Source of the DNA: an uncultured Marvinbryantia sp.
Lineage (GTDB): Bacteria; Bacillota; Clostridia; Lachnospirales; Lachnospiraceae
DNA length: 64,000 nt
NCBI RefSeq assembly: GCF_905201705.1
Contig: NZ_CAJKOX010000001.1
Span: 62,001-126,000 of the forward strand
Direction: 5' to 3'
This document shows positions 42,734 to 51,461 of this stretch, one piece after another; position 1 is the first letter of the stretch, and every line of letters starts with the position of its first letter. The translations under genes were made by a program, and so were the position numbers. The notes beneath the pieces are model-generated. The model saw only the letters and a list, made by a program, of their open reading frames with translations. It did not search any database and was not told the DNA's origin.

Positions 42734-42775
42734 TTGAAAAGATGTCATGAATTATGTATAATATTCGTGACATCT
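42734..42775 (+). promoter_or_regulatory. Promoter overlapped by a palindromic operator before the DUF6088 gene
   Basis: TTGAAA (42734-42739) and TATAAT (42757-42762) at 17-base spacing. An interrupted palindrome spans 42740-42775: AGATGTCA-x-GAAT ... ATTC-x-TGACATCT, centred on the -10 box. The arrangement suggests repression by a dimeric DNA-binding protein, most simply the product of the next gene, as AbiEi-type antitoxins bind inverted repeats in their own promoters. Confidence 0.7.
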
Positions 42776-42791
42776 AGTGGGAGGTGGTTCT

Positions 42792-43037
42792 TTGGATAGT
42801 GGATATATGATGCAGATACATGAGCGCATTTTATCGGCAGAGGATGGAACCACTTTTGCCACTTCTGATTTCGCTGATATTACGGATTCGGCGACTGTGC
42901 GACAAAGTTTGAATCGGCTTGTTCAAGCAGGAATATTACGTCGCGTTCTTAGAGGAATTTTTGAAAAGCCGAAATATAGTAGCGTTCTCAATGAGTTTGT
43001 AGAAGTAAATCCAGATGCAGTAGCAAAAACTTTTTGA
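42792..43037 (+). CDS. Truncated DUF6088/AbiEi-like winged-helix protein
   Basis: About 81 residues from a TTG start (GGGAGGTGG just upstream). The whole product resembles the N-terminal winged helix of DUF6088/AbiEi-type antitoxins: TFATSDFADITDSATVRQSLNRL, GILRRVLRGIFEKPKYS, VNPDAVAKTF. Relatives continue for another about 100 residues after VNPD(A/E)xAKA; here a stop follows, so only the DNA-binding part remains. It may still repress its own promoter. No AbiEii nucleotidyltransferase follows; instead a GNAT gene begins 13 bases later. Confidence 0.7.
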   Translation: MDSGYMMQIHERILSAEDGTTFATSDFADITDSATVRQSLNRLVQAGILRRVLRGIFEKPKYSSVLNEFVEVNPDAVAKTF

Positions 43038-43050
43038 AGGAACTATTAAT

Positions 43051-43857
43051 ATGTCTATGCAAGAAATAGCAAGGAAAATGGAGAGAAAACAGCTTCTTGA
43101 GGAAGTGGACATTTTGAAAAAACTTAACGGAGAGGGACAGAAAGTAATAAGTAAAGAGGAGATACTTCGGGTTATAGAGACAAAAGAAAAAGAGCTTTTA
43201 GAAGAAATCAACTATTTAGAAAAGAAAGAGGCAGCATTGCTGGGAGGAGTATACGATTTATCTTTATTTGATAAAAATATTCTTTGCGAAAATTCCGATA
43301 TAATCTTGAGAAAAGCTATTGAGGATGATAAGGAGCCATATTATCAACTGAAAAGAGAATATGCATATATGAAATCTGCTTTTTCAAAACCGGAATATAA
43401 AGATGAATTATGGCAGGAATATTTATCTGAGGAAAGCCTGTACTATACAATAGCAAAGAAGGAAGATAACATTTTTATTGGATATTGCGGAGTAAAGAAT
43501 TTAAACAGGAAAGTTTGGGAGATTGCCATAGAAATTAAAAGTGAATATTGTCATAAAGGATATGGATATAGTGCTTTGAAGATGTATTTAGAAACAGTTG
43601 CGAAAATTTCTAATCGCCATGAGTTTTCAAGCAGGGTAGATACAGATAATATTGCTTCTCAAAATTTGATGGGAAAACTGGGCTTTCAACCACATGGATT
43701 ATCAGAATTTCTGTTACATAAGGAAGAGGATAAACTAGCTGCGGAGGAAGAATATAAGGATAAATTGGATGCCAGATATATGGCTCTTGCAGAAAAATTC
43801 AAGGTAGAGCCAAGAAGGCTCCTGAGCCATGTTTTGGAATATCGAATTGTCGTTTGA
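43051..43857 (+). CDS. GNAT acetyltransferase with N-terminal coiled coil
   Basis: A 268-residue protein. Residues about 1-65 are charged and helical (MSMQEIARKMERKQLLEEVDI..., KEKELLEEINYLEKKE), likely a coiled coil. Residues about 83-215 form a GNAT domain with the acetyl-CoA loop CHKGYGYSALKMYLE and the late NLMGKLGFQ. A helical tail follows. AT-rich, like its neighbours. RBS GAAGGAA. It sits in a tight operon after the truncated winged-helix gene and before a second GNAT gene. The substrate is unknown; options are small-molecule or aminoacyl-tRNA acetylation. Confidence 0.8.
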   Translation: MSMQEIARKMERKQLLEEVDILKKLNGEGQKVISKEEILRVIETKEKELLEEINYLEKKEAALLGGVYDLSLFDKNILCENSDIILRKAIEDDKEPYYQLKREYAYMKSAFSKPEYKDELWQEYLSEESLYYTIAKKEDNIFIGYCGVKNLNRKVWEIAIEIKSEYCHKGYGYSALKMYLETVAKISNRHEFSSRVDTDNIASQNLMGKLGFQPHGLSEFLLHKEEDKLAAEEEYKDKLDARYMALAEKFKVEPRRLLSHVLEYRIVV

Positions 43858-43880
43858 TTTGCGGATGGGGCGTGACAAGT

Positions 43881-44465
43881 GTGACAAAACGTAAAATTTT
43901 TGTCTCGGATGAGGATTTTATTATATGCAATATATCTGACGCAGATAGAAGTAATTATGTAGAACTGCATAGACAATTGAACGGGGAAGCCTCCCTGTAT
44001 TTGAATCCAATATCAAAAGATATGATGTGGGAACAGATATTAAACAATGCGGATAGCGTTTTTTCGTTATTTACAAGAAAAGGGGATTATTGTGGGAGTA
44101 TAGAATTACAGCAGCTGAATAGTAAAACACCAGAAATAGGAATTGATCTGTTGGAAAATAAAAGAAATCAGGGAATAGCGCCAAAAGCAGTTCGGTTATT
44201 TGCCAGAAGAGTATATGAGATAAGGAAGGTTGATTATTTTCTGATTCGTATTTCATCAAATAATCAGCATAGCAAATATGTGTTTGAAAAGATGGGAGCT
44301 GTTAAGATTGGAGAAGAAGAAACAGATTTTTCGAGATTTGTGGAGATATTTAGGAAAACAGCAGAAGAAGACAGATGGGATTTAGAGAAATTCAGGCATT
44401 TGTTCAGAAAAAGTGATGACGAGGTAGTATATTGTTACAGTCTGAAGCCTAATACTTTTTTATAA
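43881..44465 (+). CDS. Second GNAT acetyltransferase of the island
   Basis: About 194 residues. GNAT features: strand DYCGSIELQQL, then EIGIDLLENKRNQGIAPKAV (acetyl-CoA loop RNQGIA) and YVFEKMGAVKIG. The C-terminal about 45 residues are charged. The start is uncertain: GTG 43881 is used here; GTG 43872 or a TTG at 43854 that overlaps the previous stop would also be in frame. Encoded immediately after the first GNAT gene, so co-expressed. Confidence 0.75.
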   Translation: MTKRKIFVSDEDFIICNISDADRSNYVELHRQLNGEASLYLNPISKDMMWEQILNNADSVFSLFTRKGDYCGSIELQQLNSKTPEIGIDLLENKRNQGIAPKAVRLFARRVYEIRKVDYFLIRISSNNQHSKYVFEKMGAVKIGEEETDFSRFVEIFRKTAEEDRWDLEKFRHLFRKSDDEVVYCYSLKPNTFL

Positions 44466-44570
44466 GAGGTCTGGGAAAAAGGCTATAGAGTATAGTAAAG
44501 AAAGCGGTGAACAAAAAATTATTTAATCGATTTTCCTGACTTTAGGAAAATCGTAAAGGCAGGTGTTTTG

Positions 44571-45770
44571 ATGGAAAATATTGGAATAGAGACAGAGCAA
44601 ATAGAATATAAGAAAACGACCGGAGAATTGAAAGAAGCTATCACGTCTATCGTTGCTATTTTAAATAAGCATGGTTCTGGTGAACTGTATTTTGGTGTTA
44701 GAAACAATGGCGATGTATTGGGACAAGTGATAAACGATGAAATGTATTCGGAAATGTTGTTAGCCAGGGGTGGAGAAAAATACAGTTGGGAAAAACAGAT
44801 GTCCGAGTATACGATAGAAGATATTGATATGGCAGCATTTAAGTCGTATTTGACGAAAGCGAAGGCTGTTGGCAGAATTGAATTTGATTCAGATGATCCG
44901 GTTGTGGTTTTGGGAAAGCTGGATCTTTTCGCTAAAGATGGCATACATCTTTTAAACGCAGGAGCTGCTTTATTCTGCTCGTGTACAACAAATGATGTTC
45001 AGATGGCAAAGTTTGCTACAAATGTGAAAGCCACTTTTACAGATATACGCCGAGAGGATAAAGGTTCTATTATAGGATTAAGCAAAGTATGTGAGCAATA
45101 TATCATTGATGCGATGGACTGGAAAGCGGACATAATAGGTCTTGAACGGGTAGAAACACCAGAGATTCCGGTAGAAGCTATACGGGAAGCGGTTATTAAT
45201 TCTTATGGACACAGATTGTATAATAATAATCAGTGTAATGAGATTGATGTTTTTAAAGACAGGATTGAAATCCACACAACAGGCGGATTCCCGAAAGGTC
45301 ATATGCCAGAGGAATTTTTAGATGGCAATAAAAAAGCAATTCGCAGAAATAAGTTAATTACAGGTGTTCTATATTATTCAAAGGATATGGAAACATTTGC
45401 TACCGGACTTAAGCGCATTAAAGATTTGTGTGATGCAACTGGATGTAAGGTAGAATTTAGAACAGAAAAAGATGATTTTGTTGTTGTATTTTACAGAAAT
45501 CTTCGGGAGATATGGAAAAAAGAAAGCGAAAAGAAAGGTACAGAAAGTCCAAAACATCAAAATGATGTTTTGGGTGATGTTTTAGAGGATGTTTTGGAAA
45601 ACCAAATAATACATCTCCTGACTGAAAATAATAAACTTAATCAAAAGTAAATAGCGGTCAGGACAGGAAAATCTATCGCATCGGTACAGCGTACAATGAA
45701 GAAGCTTTCTGAACAAGGAAGGATTATTCGAGAAGGCGGAAAGCGTTTTGGGCATTGGAAAGTGAAATAG
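44571..45770 (+). pseudogene. AlbA_2/Schlafen-type DNA-binding ATPase-like protein, interrupted by a nonsense codon
   Basis: Codons 1-359 give an AlbA_2 (Schlafen-like) domain (EYKKTTGELKEAITSIVAILNKHGSGELYFGV) and a GHKL-like C-terminal domain (IREAVINSYGHRLY, FKDRIEIHTTGGFP). TAA at 45648-45650 interrupts a sequence that continues in the same frame for 39 codons: NNKLNQK-stop-IAVRTGKSIASVQRTMKKL ... FGHWKVK. This continuation is the winged helix normally found at the C-terminus of the family, and CAA to TAA explains the stop. The truncated 359-residue product may still be made. Family members occur in defence and regulatory islands. Confidence 0.8.
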
Positions 45771-45860
45771 AATCATATCAATATGTATTTACTAGTATTG
45801 GTATGAAAAGAATTTAATGTTGTTTTCAATAATTGTTCTTTTATAGAGTGCATTCATAGT

Positions 45861-46106
45861 TTACTTGTAAGCCATAATCTGCGCCCGCTGGAAGTCCTGC
45901 AAAATGAGTTTCTGATCTATACCACGGTTAATCCGAATAACTGCTACATCAAATCTGTCTATATTAAAAACACGCAGAACACAAGGCTTTCCTATCTGCG
46001 GAGCATCAAACTGGGCGGTCAGAAGGAGAAACTTTATAACGAGACAAATATCTATGAGATGGAGCTGGCGATGCGCAGGGACGGGAAGGCAGGTGTCCAT
46101 GACTAA
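45861..46106 (+). pseudogene. C-terminal remnant of an AAA15-family ATPase
   Basis: An open stretch without a start matches the end of AAA15/OLD-like ATPases: SHNLRPLEVLQNEFLIYTTV, then RLSYLRSIKLGGQKEKLY and NIYEMELAMR. The nucleotide-binding part is absent. Such ATPases are paired with a TOPRIM protein in several phage-defence modules, and a TOPRIM remnant overlaps its end by 8 bases. The upstream 90 bases (45771-45860) show no feature. Confidence 0.65.
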
Positions 46107-46305
46107 AAAGATTATCCTGCTTCTGGTAGAAGGTCCTACAGATGAAGACGCCTTCCATGTGCCGGGAACCTGTGAAGAAACCTGGAAATTTATCATGGAA
46201 GATGGAAAATCCCTTGGGAGATATTCTAATATGGCGGTGTTTTTTGAGAGACTGGGGATTACAGTGGAAGAGGAGCAAAAATATTTCAGCTCAATCAGAA
46301 GTTGA
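46099..46305 (+). pseudogene. Internally deleted TOPRIM-domain protein
   Basis: 68 codons. The start MTKKIILLLVEGPTDEDAF carries the TOPRIM Glu (VEGPTDE). It then jumps to a segment that looks like a distant part of the family (CEETWKFIMEDGKSLGRYSNM), lacking the central DxD region, so an internal deletion is likely. Its ATG overlaps the end of the ATPase remnant, preserving the original ATPase-TOPRIM gene order. Confidence 0.6.
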
Positions 46306-46341
46306 AAAAAATACAAACAGATGAAAAAAGTAACAGCCCGA

Positions 46342-46385
46342 AAGCCGGAGAGTAGAAAAAAGTACAAAAACTCTCCGGCTTTTTT
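46342..46385 (+). terminator. Terminator at the right edge of the island
   Basis: AAGCCGGAGAGT (46342-46353) pairs with ACTCTCCGGCTT (46370-46381) followed by T-run. Confidence 0.88.
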
Positions 46386-46486
46386 GATTCCTTTTTTCCT
46401 GTCCGGTTTATATAATGGATTCATCAGAACAAGGGATACATAAATGAGTGTATCGGCAAAATCTAAAATCACAGGAGGATATAGTT

Positions 46487-47748
46487 ATGAGAAAGAAACA
46501 GGTAATGGCAATGGCACTGTCTGCTGCAATGGCAGCCGGCGTACTTGGCGGAACAGGAATCATGGCGGCAGCGGAAGATACGGTTACGCTTACCTTCCCG
46601 GTATGGGATCTTGCGAGCACCCCGTATATCCAGGATGTTGTGGATGGATTTGAGGCGGAAAACCGAACATCAAAATCAATATCGTGGACATTGCGGCGGC
46701 AGATTATGTGACAAAGCTTACCACCATGCTGAACGGCGGTTCTGAGTGCGATATCGTATACATCAAGGAGGCGGACGGCACACCTTCCTATGCGGACAAG
46801 GGACAGCTTGAGGATCTGACCTCCTACATCGAGGCGGACGGAATTGATACCTCCAAATTTGTGGGATACGACGATTTCAATCTGGACGGCAAGCAGGTAG
46901 CGCTCCCGTTCAAGACCGACTACTATGTGCTGTACTACAATAAGGACATCTTTGACGCAGCGGGCGTTGACTATCCGAGCAACGATATGACCTGGACAGA
47001 GTGGGAGGAAATGTGCAAATCGCTGACGAGCGGCGAAGGAAACGACAAGATTTACGGCGGATACCTTCATACATGGCAGGCATGTGTGCAGAACTGGGCA
47101 GTGCAGGACGGTGCGAACACCATTCTCGGACCGGACTACAGCTTCATGAAACCGTACTATGAAATGGCTCTGAGAATGCAGGAAGAGGGAACCATCATGG
47201 ATTATGCAACGCTGAAGACCGGCAACATCGCTTATGCTTCTCCGTTCCAGCAGGGCACCGTAGCGACGCTGCCGATGGGAACCTGGTTCTCCTCCACGAT
47301 GATTGCGAAAGTAAACGCAGGCGAGACAGATGTAAACTGGGCAATCGCAACCCTTCCGCATCCGGATGGCGTAGAAGCAGGCAGCACCGTTGGTTCCACA
47401 ACACCGATGGCTATCAATGCAAACTCTTCTCATAAAGAAGAAGCATGGCAGTTTATCAAATATGCGTGCACAACAGCAAACGAGATTCTGGTAAAGAACG
47501 GACAGATGCCGGCTTACCAGGATGACACTACACTGGAATCCCTAGCGGCTCTGGAAGGTATGCCGGAGGGTGCGGCAGAAGCGCTGAAGACCGTCAGCGT
47601 GGTTGCAGACAGACCGGTAAATGTTTACTCCGCAGAAGTAAACCAGATGCTGGGTGAAGAGCATTCCCTGATTATGATTGGTGAAGCGGACATCGACACG
47701 GTGCTTGCGGAAATGGCAACACGTTCCCAGGAAATCCAGGGAGAGTAA
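46487..47748 (+). pseudogene. Sugar ABC transporter substrate-binding protein, frameshifted
   Basis: A family 1 extracellular binding protein of about 420 residues when read with one frame correction. The signal peptide is MRKKQVMAMALSAAMAAG... cut before AEDTV. The first frame runs to DGFEAEN; the correct sequence then continues in another frame (IKINIVDIAAADYVTKL...). One base is missing near 46661-46664, where AACCGAAC would need to be AACCCGAAC. The total length, 1262 bases, is one base short of a multiple of three. RBS ACAGGAGGA. The role would be capture of a glucuronide or glycosaminoglycan oligosaccharide. Either a true mutation or a sequencing error. Confidence 0.85.
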
Positions 47749-47821
47749 GGGGATGACGTCAGGCGTCACGGACGAAAAACAGGAAATTCATAAAATGCCG
47801 AGAGCATCATAGATTAACCGG

Positions 47822-47853
47822 CAGGGCGGCAGGAGTAACTGCCGCCCTGTTTT
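47822..47853 (+). terminator. Hairpin between binding protein and permease genes
   Basis: CAGGGCGGCAG-6-CTGCCGCCCTG followed by TTTT. Typical of partial termination after a binding-protein gene. Confidence 0.75.
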
Positions 47854-47890
47854 GCACTGGATTCTGACGCAGAACGGGAAAGGAGATTCA

Positions 47891-48796
47891 ATGAATAAAA
47901 CAAAAGGAAACAAAAAAGGGCTTTCGCTTGCCCTGAGGCAGAATATCGTGGGATATTCCTTCATTCTGCCCAACTTCATCGGGTTTTTCATCTTTACCTT
48001 TATTCCGGTAATTTTCTCCCTCCTTCTGAGCTTTTCCCACTGGGATGGCTTTACGGAGATGGAATTTGCGGGGCTTGACAATTTCATAAAGATATTTAAA
48101 GACAGAATTTTTGTACAGTCTATCTGGAAAACGGCATATTTTTCTATCTTCACCGTGCTGTTTTCTATGGTGGCGTCGCTGGGGCTTGCGCTGCTGTTGA
48201 ATCAGAAGATAAAGGCGAGAGGATTTTTCCGCTGTGCGCTGTTCTTCCCCTATGTGGCGTCTGTTGTGGCGATTTCCGTTGTGTGGAATGCCATGCTGCA
48301 GCCGGATTACGGTCCCGTGAACGAATTTCTGAAATTTATCGGAATTGCTAATCCGCCGCGCTGGTTCGCTTCCACGGACTGGGTAATTCCCGGACTGATT
48401 ATTGTGAATGTCTGGAGAAACATGGGCTATTTCATGATTATCTATCTGGCGGGGCTGCAGAACATCGATGAAAGCCTGTATGAGGCGGCGGCGCTCGACG
48501 GCGCGAAGGGCTGGACGCTGTTCCGGAAAATCACCTGGCCGCTGCTTAGTCCGAGCACCTTCTTCGTTGTCATGATGCTGGTCATCAACTCCTTCAAAGT
48601 GTTCGACCTGGTATGGCTGATGACGCAGGGCGGACCGGGAACCGCATCCACCATGCTTTCGCAGTACATCTACAACCAGGCGTTTGTTTCCTGGGATTAC
48701 GGAAAATCCTCCGCTGCGGCAATGATTCTGTTTGTAATCGTAGCGCTGCTCACCGTATTCCAGTTCAAAGCAGAGAAAAAAGTGGTCAATTATTAG
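47891..48796 (+). CDS. Sugar ABC transporter permease, MalF/UgpA type
   Basis: A 301-residue permease with six helices. N-terminal YSFILPNFIGFFIFTFIPV is typical of the MalF-like subfamily; the EAA loop is LYEAAALDGAKGWTLFRKITWPLL. It starts at 47891 after GAAAGGAG. It pairs with the MalG-type permease encoded 12 bases downstream to form the channel. No ATPase is encoded here; in Firmicutes a shared MsmK-like ATPase elsewhere commonly serves several sugar transporters. Confidence 0.93.
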   Translation: MNKTKGNKKGLSLALRQNIVGYSFILPNFIGFFIFTFIPVIFSLLLSFSHWDGFTEMEFAGLDNFIKIFKDRIFVQSIWKTAYFSIFTVLFSMVASLGLALLLNQKIKARGFFRCALFFPYVASVVAISVVWNAMLQPDYGPVNEFLKFIGIANPPRWFASTDWVIPGLIIVNVWRNMGYFMIIYLAGLQNIDESLYEAAALDGAKGWTLFRKITWPLLSPSTFFVVMMLVINSFKVFDLVWLMTQGGPGTASTMLSQYIYNQAFVSWDYGKSSAAAMILFVIVALLTVFQFKAEKKVVNY

Positions 48797-48808
48797 GAGG
48801 TGGCAAAA

Positions 48809-49638
48809 GTGACAAAAAAGAAAAATCTGGCAGGAAGCGTGCTGGTTTATGTACTGCTTATCGGACTGACGGTGCTCACGCTGACACCGCTTATCTGGAT
48901 GCTGTCTGCCTCGCTGAAGCTTGATAAAGACGTGTTTTCCGTGCCGATTCAGTGGATTCCGGCAGACCCGCAGTGGAGCAACTACGCAAAGGTATGGGAG
49001 AAGATACCGCTTCTTACCTTCACCTTTAACTCCCTGAAGCTGACGGTGCTCATCACCATTATCCAGGTGCTCACGTCAAGCTTCGCGGCATACGGTTTTG
49101 CAAAATGTAACTTTAAGGGCAGAAATGTGCTGTTTCTCTTTTACGTGGCGACGATGGCCATTCCGTGGCAGGTATACATGCTGCCGCAGTATACGCTGAT
49201 GAACAAAATGCATCTGGTGGATACGCATATTGGCTACATTTTTATGCAGGCGTCATCCCGTTCGGCGTGTTCCTTATGCGCCAGGCGTTTATCTCGATTC
49301 CCAACGAGCTGCTGGAGGCGGCAAGAATTGACGGAATGTCGGAATATGGCATTTTTGCGAAGATAGCGCTGCCCCTCAGCAAGGCGTCCGCCACAACGCT
49401 GGTTATCTTCAGCTTTGTGACCATCTGGAACGATTACATGGGACCGATGCTTTACTTCAACACGGAATCCAAAAAGACCATCCAGCTTGGTATCAAGATG
49501 TTTATGGGTCAGTATTCCACGGAGTGGGGACTGATTATGGCAGTCTCCGTGATGGCGCTGATACCGGTATTTATTATATTCCTTATCGGGCAGAAGCAGT
49601 TTGTGCAGGGCATCGCAAGCAGCGGCATAAAGGGCTGA
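48809..49638 (+). pseudogene. Sugar ABC transporter permease, MalG type, frameshifted
   Basis: The first frame gives the MalG-like N-terminus and helices (MTKKKNLAGSVLVYVLL ... THIGYIFMQ). From about 49248 the correct sequence continues in another frame: VIPFGVFLMRQAFISIPNELLEAARIDG (EAA loop) to the C-terminus GIASSGIKG. The length of 830 bases is one short of a multiple of three, so one base is lost in the CAGGCGTCATCC area. GTG 48809 with TTAGGAGG is the preferred start. Corrected product about 276 residues. If real, the transporter is inactive. Confidence 0.85.
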
Positions 49639-49655
49639 CAGAAAGGACAGAGATT

Positions 49656-51443
49656 ATGTTATATCCGGAAACGACCTCAGGCAGAATGGCTTTTGATTTA
49701 AGCGGCATCTGGGAGTTTAAGCTGCTGGAGCCGGGACAGAAAGAGCGGGAGGAGCAGGCGGCGGGAAAATTGCTGAAAAACAGTCTTCCCATGCCGGTTC
49801 CCTCGTCGTATAATGATATTTATCCGGGGAAGAAATTTGCCGACCATATGGGCGATATGGTCTATCAGAGAAGCTTTACCGTGACAGAGACGATGCAGCG
49901 GCAGGGGCGTCTGGTGCTCCGCTTCGGCGGCGTTACCCACATGGCGTCCGTGTATCTGAACGGCGCGCATCTGGGCTGTCACAAGGGTGGCTTTCTCCCG
50001 TTCTCCTTCGATATCACAGAGAGCGCGGTGATGGGGGAAAATCTTCTGACGGTGTATGTAAATAACGTGACAGACTATTCCACGCTGCCCTGCGGCAGGG
50101 TGGTGACGGAGCAGTTTCCGGGACTTCCGGAGCAGACCAGAAATCTTCCGAACTTTGATTTCTTTAATTATTCAGGCATTATGCGTCCGGTGTGGCTGTA
50201 TACGACGCCGCGCTATTACATTGAAGATATTGAGGTGTACGGCAGGATGGACGGCAGCTTTTGCTGGAACATCACATCCGCGGGAGAAGGTGCGGGAGAG
50301 ACCAGGATCCGTGTACTGGACGCGGAGGGCGCGTGCGTCTTTTCCGGCAGCGGAGCGAATGGCGAAGGAAGGGTGCCGGGCGCGCGGCTCTGGAGCACGG
50401 ATGACCCGTATCTCTACCGGCTGCAGGTGCGTCTGCCGGGCGCGGACGGCGGGCAGGGCGATGAGTACACGGAAAGCTTCGGCTTCCGTGAGATAGCCAT
50501 CCGGGACTGCCGCATTCTCCTTAATGGAAAGCCGGTTTATCTGAAGGGCTTCGGCAAGCACGAGGAGGGCATCACCAGAGGCAGAGGAACGGATATTGCT
50601 CTGATGGTGAAGGATTTGGGACTGCTGAAATGGATCGGGGCGAATTCCTTCCGGACAAGCCACTATCCCAACAGCGAGGAAATGATGCGTCTCTGCGACA
50701 GGATGGGGATTCTTGTGATTGACGAGGCGCCGGCAGTCGGTCTGAACACGGGATTTACAGCCACCGGGCTGCTGGGAGGAAACCCGAAGGGAACCTGGGA
50801 GACGCTGGAGACGGCGGAGCATCACAGAACCGTGATGCAGGAGCTGGTAAAGCGCGATAAAAATCATCCGTGCGTCATCGCATGGTCGGTGGCGAACGAG
50901 CCTGCCAGCCAGGAGAAAGGGGCGCGGGAATACTTTGAACCGCTGATGGAAGTGACGCGGCAGAACGATATACAGAAGCGCCCGGTTACGATCGTCACCT
51001 ACGAGGGCTCCACGCCGGAGACCTGCCAGGTGGCGGAGCTGTGCGATTTCCTTATGCTCAACCGCTACCGGGGCTGGTATGATACGGAGGGCAATCTTGA
51101 GGGAGCGGCGGCAAAGCTGAAGGCGGAGCTGGAGGGCTTCCACAGGCGCTGTCCCGACAAGCCGGTGATGCTGGGAGAGTATGGAGCGGATACGATCGCG
51201 GGTCTTCACGACGTAAACGGCAGGCTTTTTTCGGAGGAGTACCAGACGGCGTTTATGCGCGCGTATGGAGAGGTATTTGATTCCCTGCCCTATATTACGG
51301 GCGAGCATGTATGGGTGTTTGCGGATTTTGCCACGGCGGAAAACATCAAACGTGTGGACGGAAATAAAAAAGGTATCTTTACCAGGGACAGACGTCCCAA
51401 GCAGGCGGCTTACTTCCTGAAAGAAAGATGGAGCCGCTTATAG
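49656..51443 (+). CDS. uidA: Beta-glucuronidase, glycoside hydrolase family 2
   Basis: A 595-residue GH2 enzyme that releases glucuronic acid from glucuronides. Domains: jelly-roll sugar-binding N-terminus (GVTHMASVYLNGAHLGCHKGGFLPF shortened here to key words MASVYLNGAHLG), an Ig-like middle and a TIM-barrel. The acid/base Glu415 lies in WSVANEPAS and nucleophile Glu508 in MLGEYGAD. N570 and K572 of NKKG match the Asn-Lys pair that reads the glucuronate carboxylate and sets glucuronidases apart from beta-galactosidases. RBS GAAAGGACAG. Intracellular (no signal peptide), so substrates enter through the ABC transporter upstream. Confidence 0.95.
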   Translation: MLYPETTSGRMAFDLSGIWEFKLLEPGQKEREEQAAGKLLKNSLPMPVPSSYNDIYPGKKFADHMGDMVYQRSFTVTETMQRQGRLVLRFGGVTHMASVYLNGAHLGCHKGGFLPFSFDITESAVMGENLLTVYVNNVTDYSTLPCGRVVTEQFPGLPEQTRNLPNFDFFNYSGIMRPVWLYTTPRYYIEDIEVYGRMDGSFCWNITSAGEGAGETRIRVLDAEGACVFSGSGANGEGRVPGARLWSTDDPYLYRLQVRLPGADGGQGDEYTESFGFREIAIRDCRILLNGKPVYLKGFGKHEEGITRGRGTDIALMVKDLGLLKWIGANSFRTSHYPNSEEMMRLCDRMGILVIDEAPAVGLNTGFTATGLLGGNPKGTWETLETAEHHRTVMQELVKRDKNHPCVIAWSVANEPASQEKGAREYFEPLMEVTRQNDIQKRPVTIVTYEGSTPETCQVAELCDFLMLNRYRGWYDTEGNLEGAAAKLKAELEGFHRRCPDKPVMLGEYGADTIAGLHDVNGRLFSEEYQTAFMRAYGEVFDSLPYITGEHVWVFADFATAENIKRVDGNKKGIFTRDRRPKQAAYFLKERWSRL

Positions 51444-51461
51444 GAGAGGCGGAAAAAGAGC

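Noticed and set aside
46408..47433. 341-residue minus-strand frame over the sugar-binding protein gene
   Set aside because: Antisense to a recognisable binding protein; product is Arg/His/Cys-rich and unlike any family.
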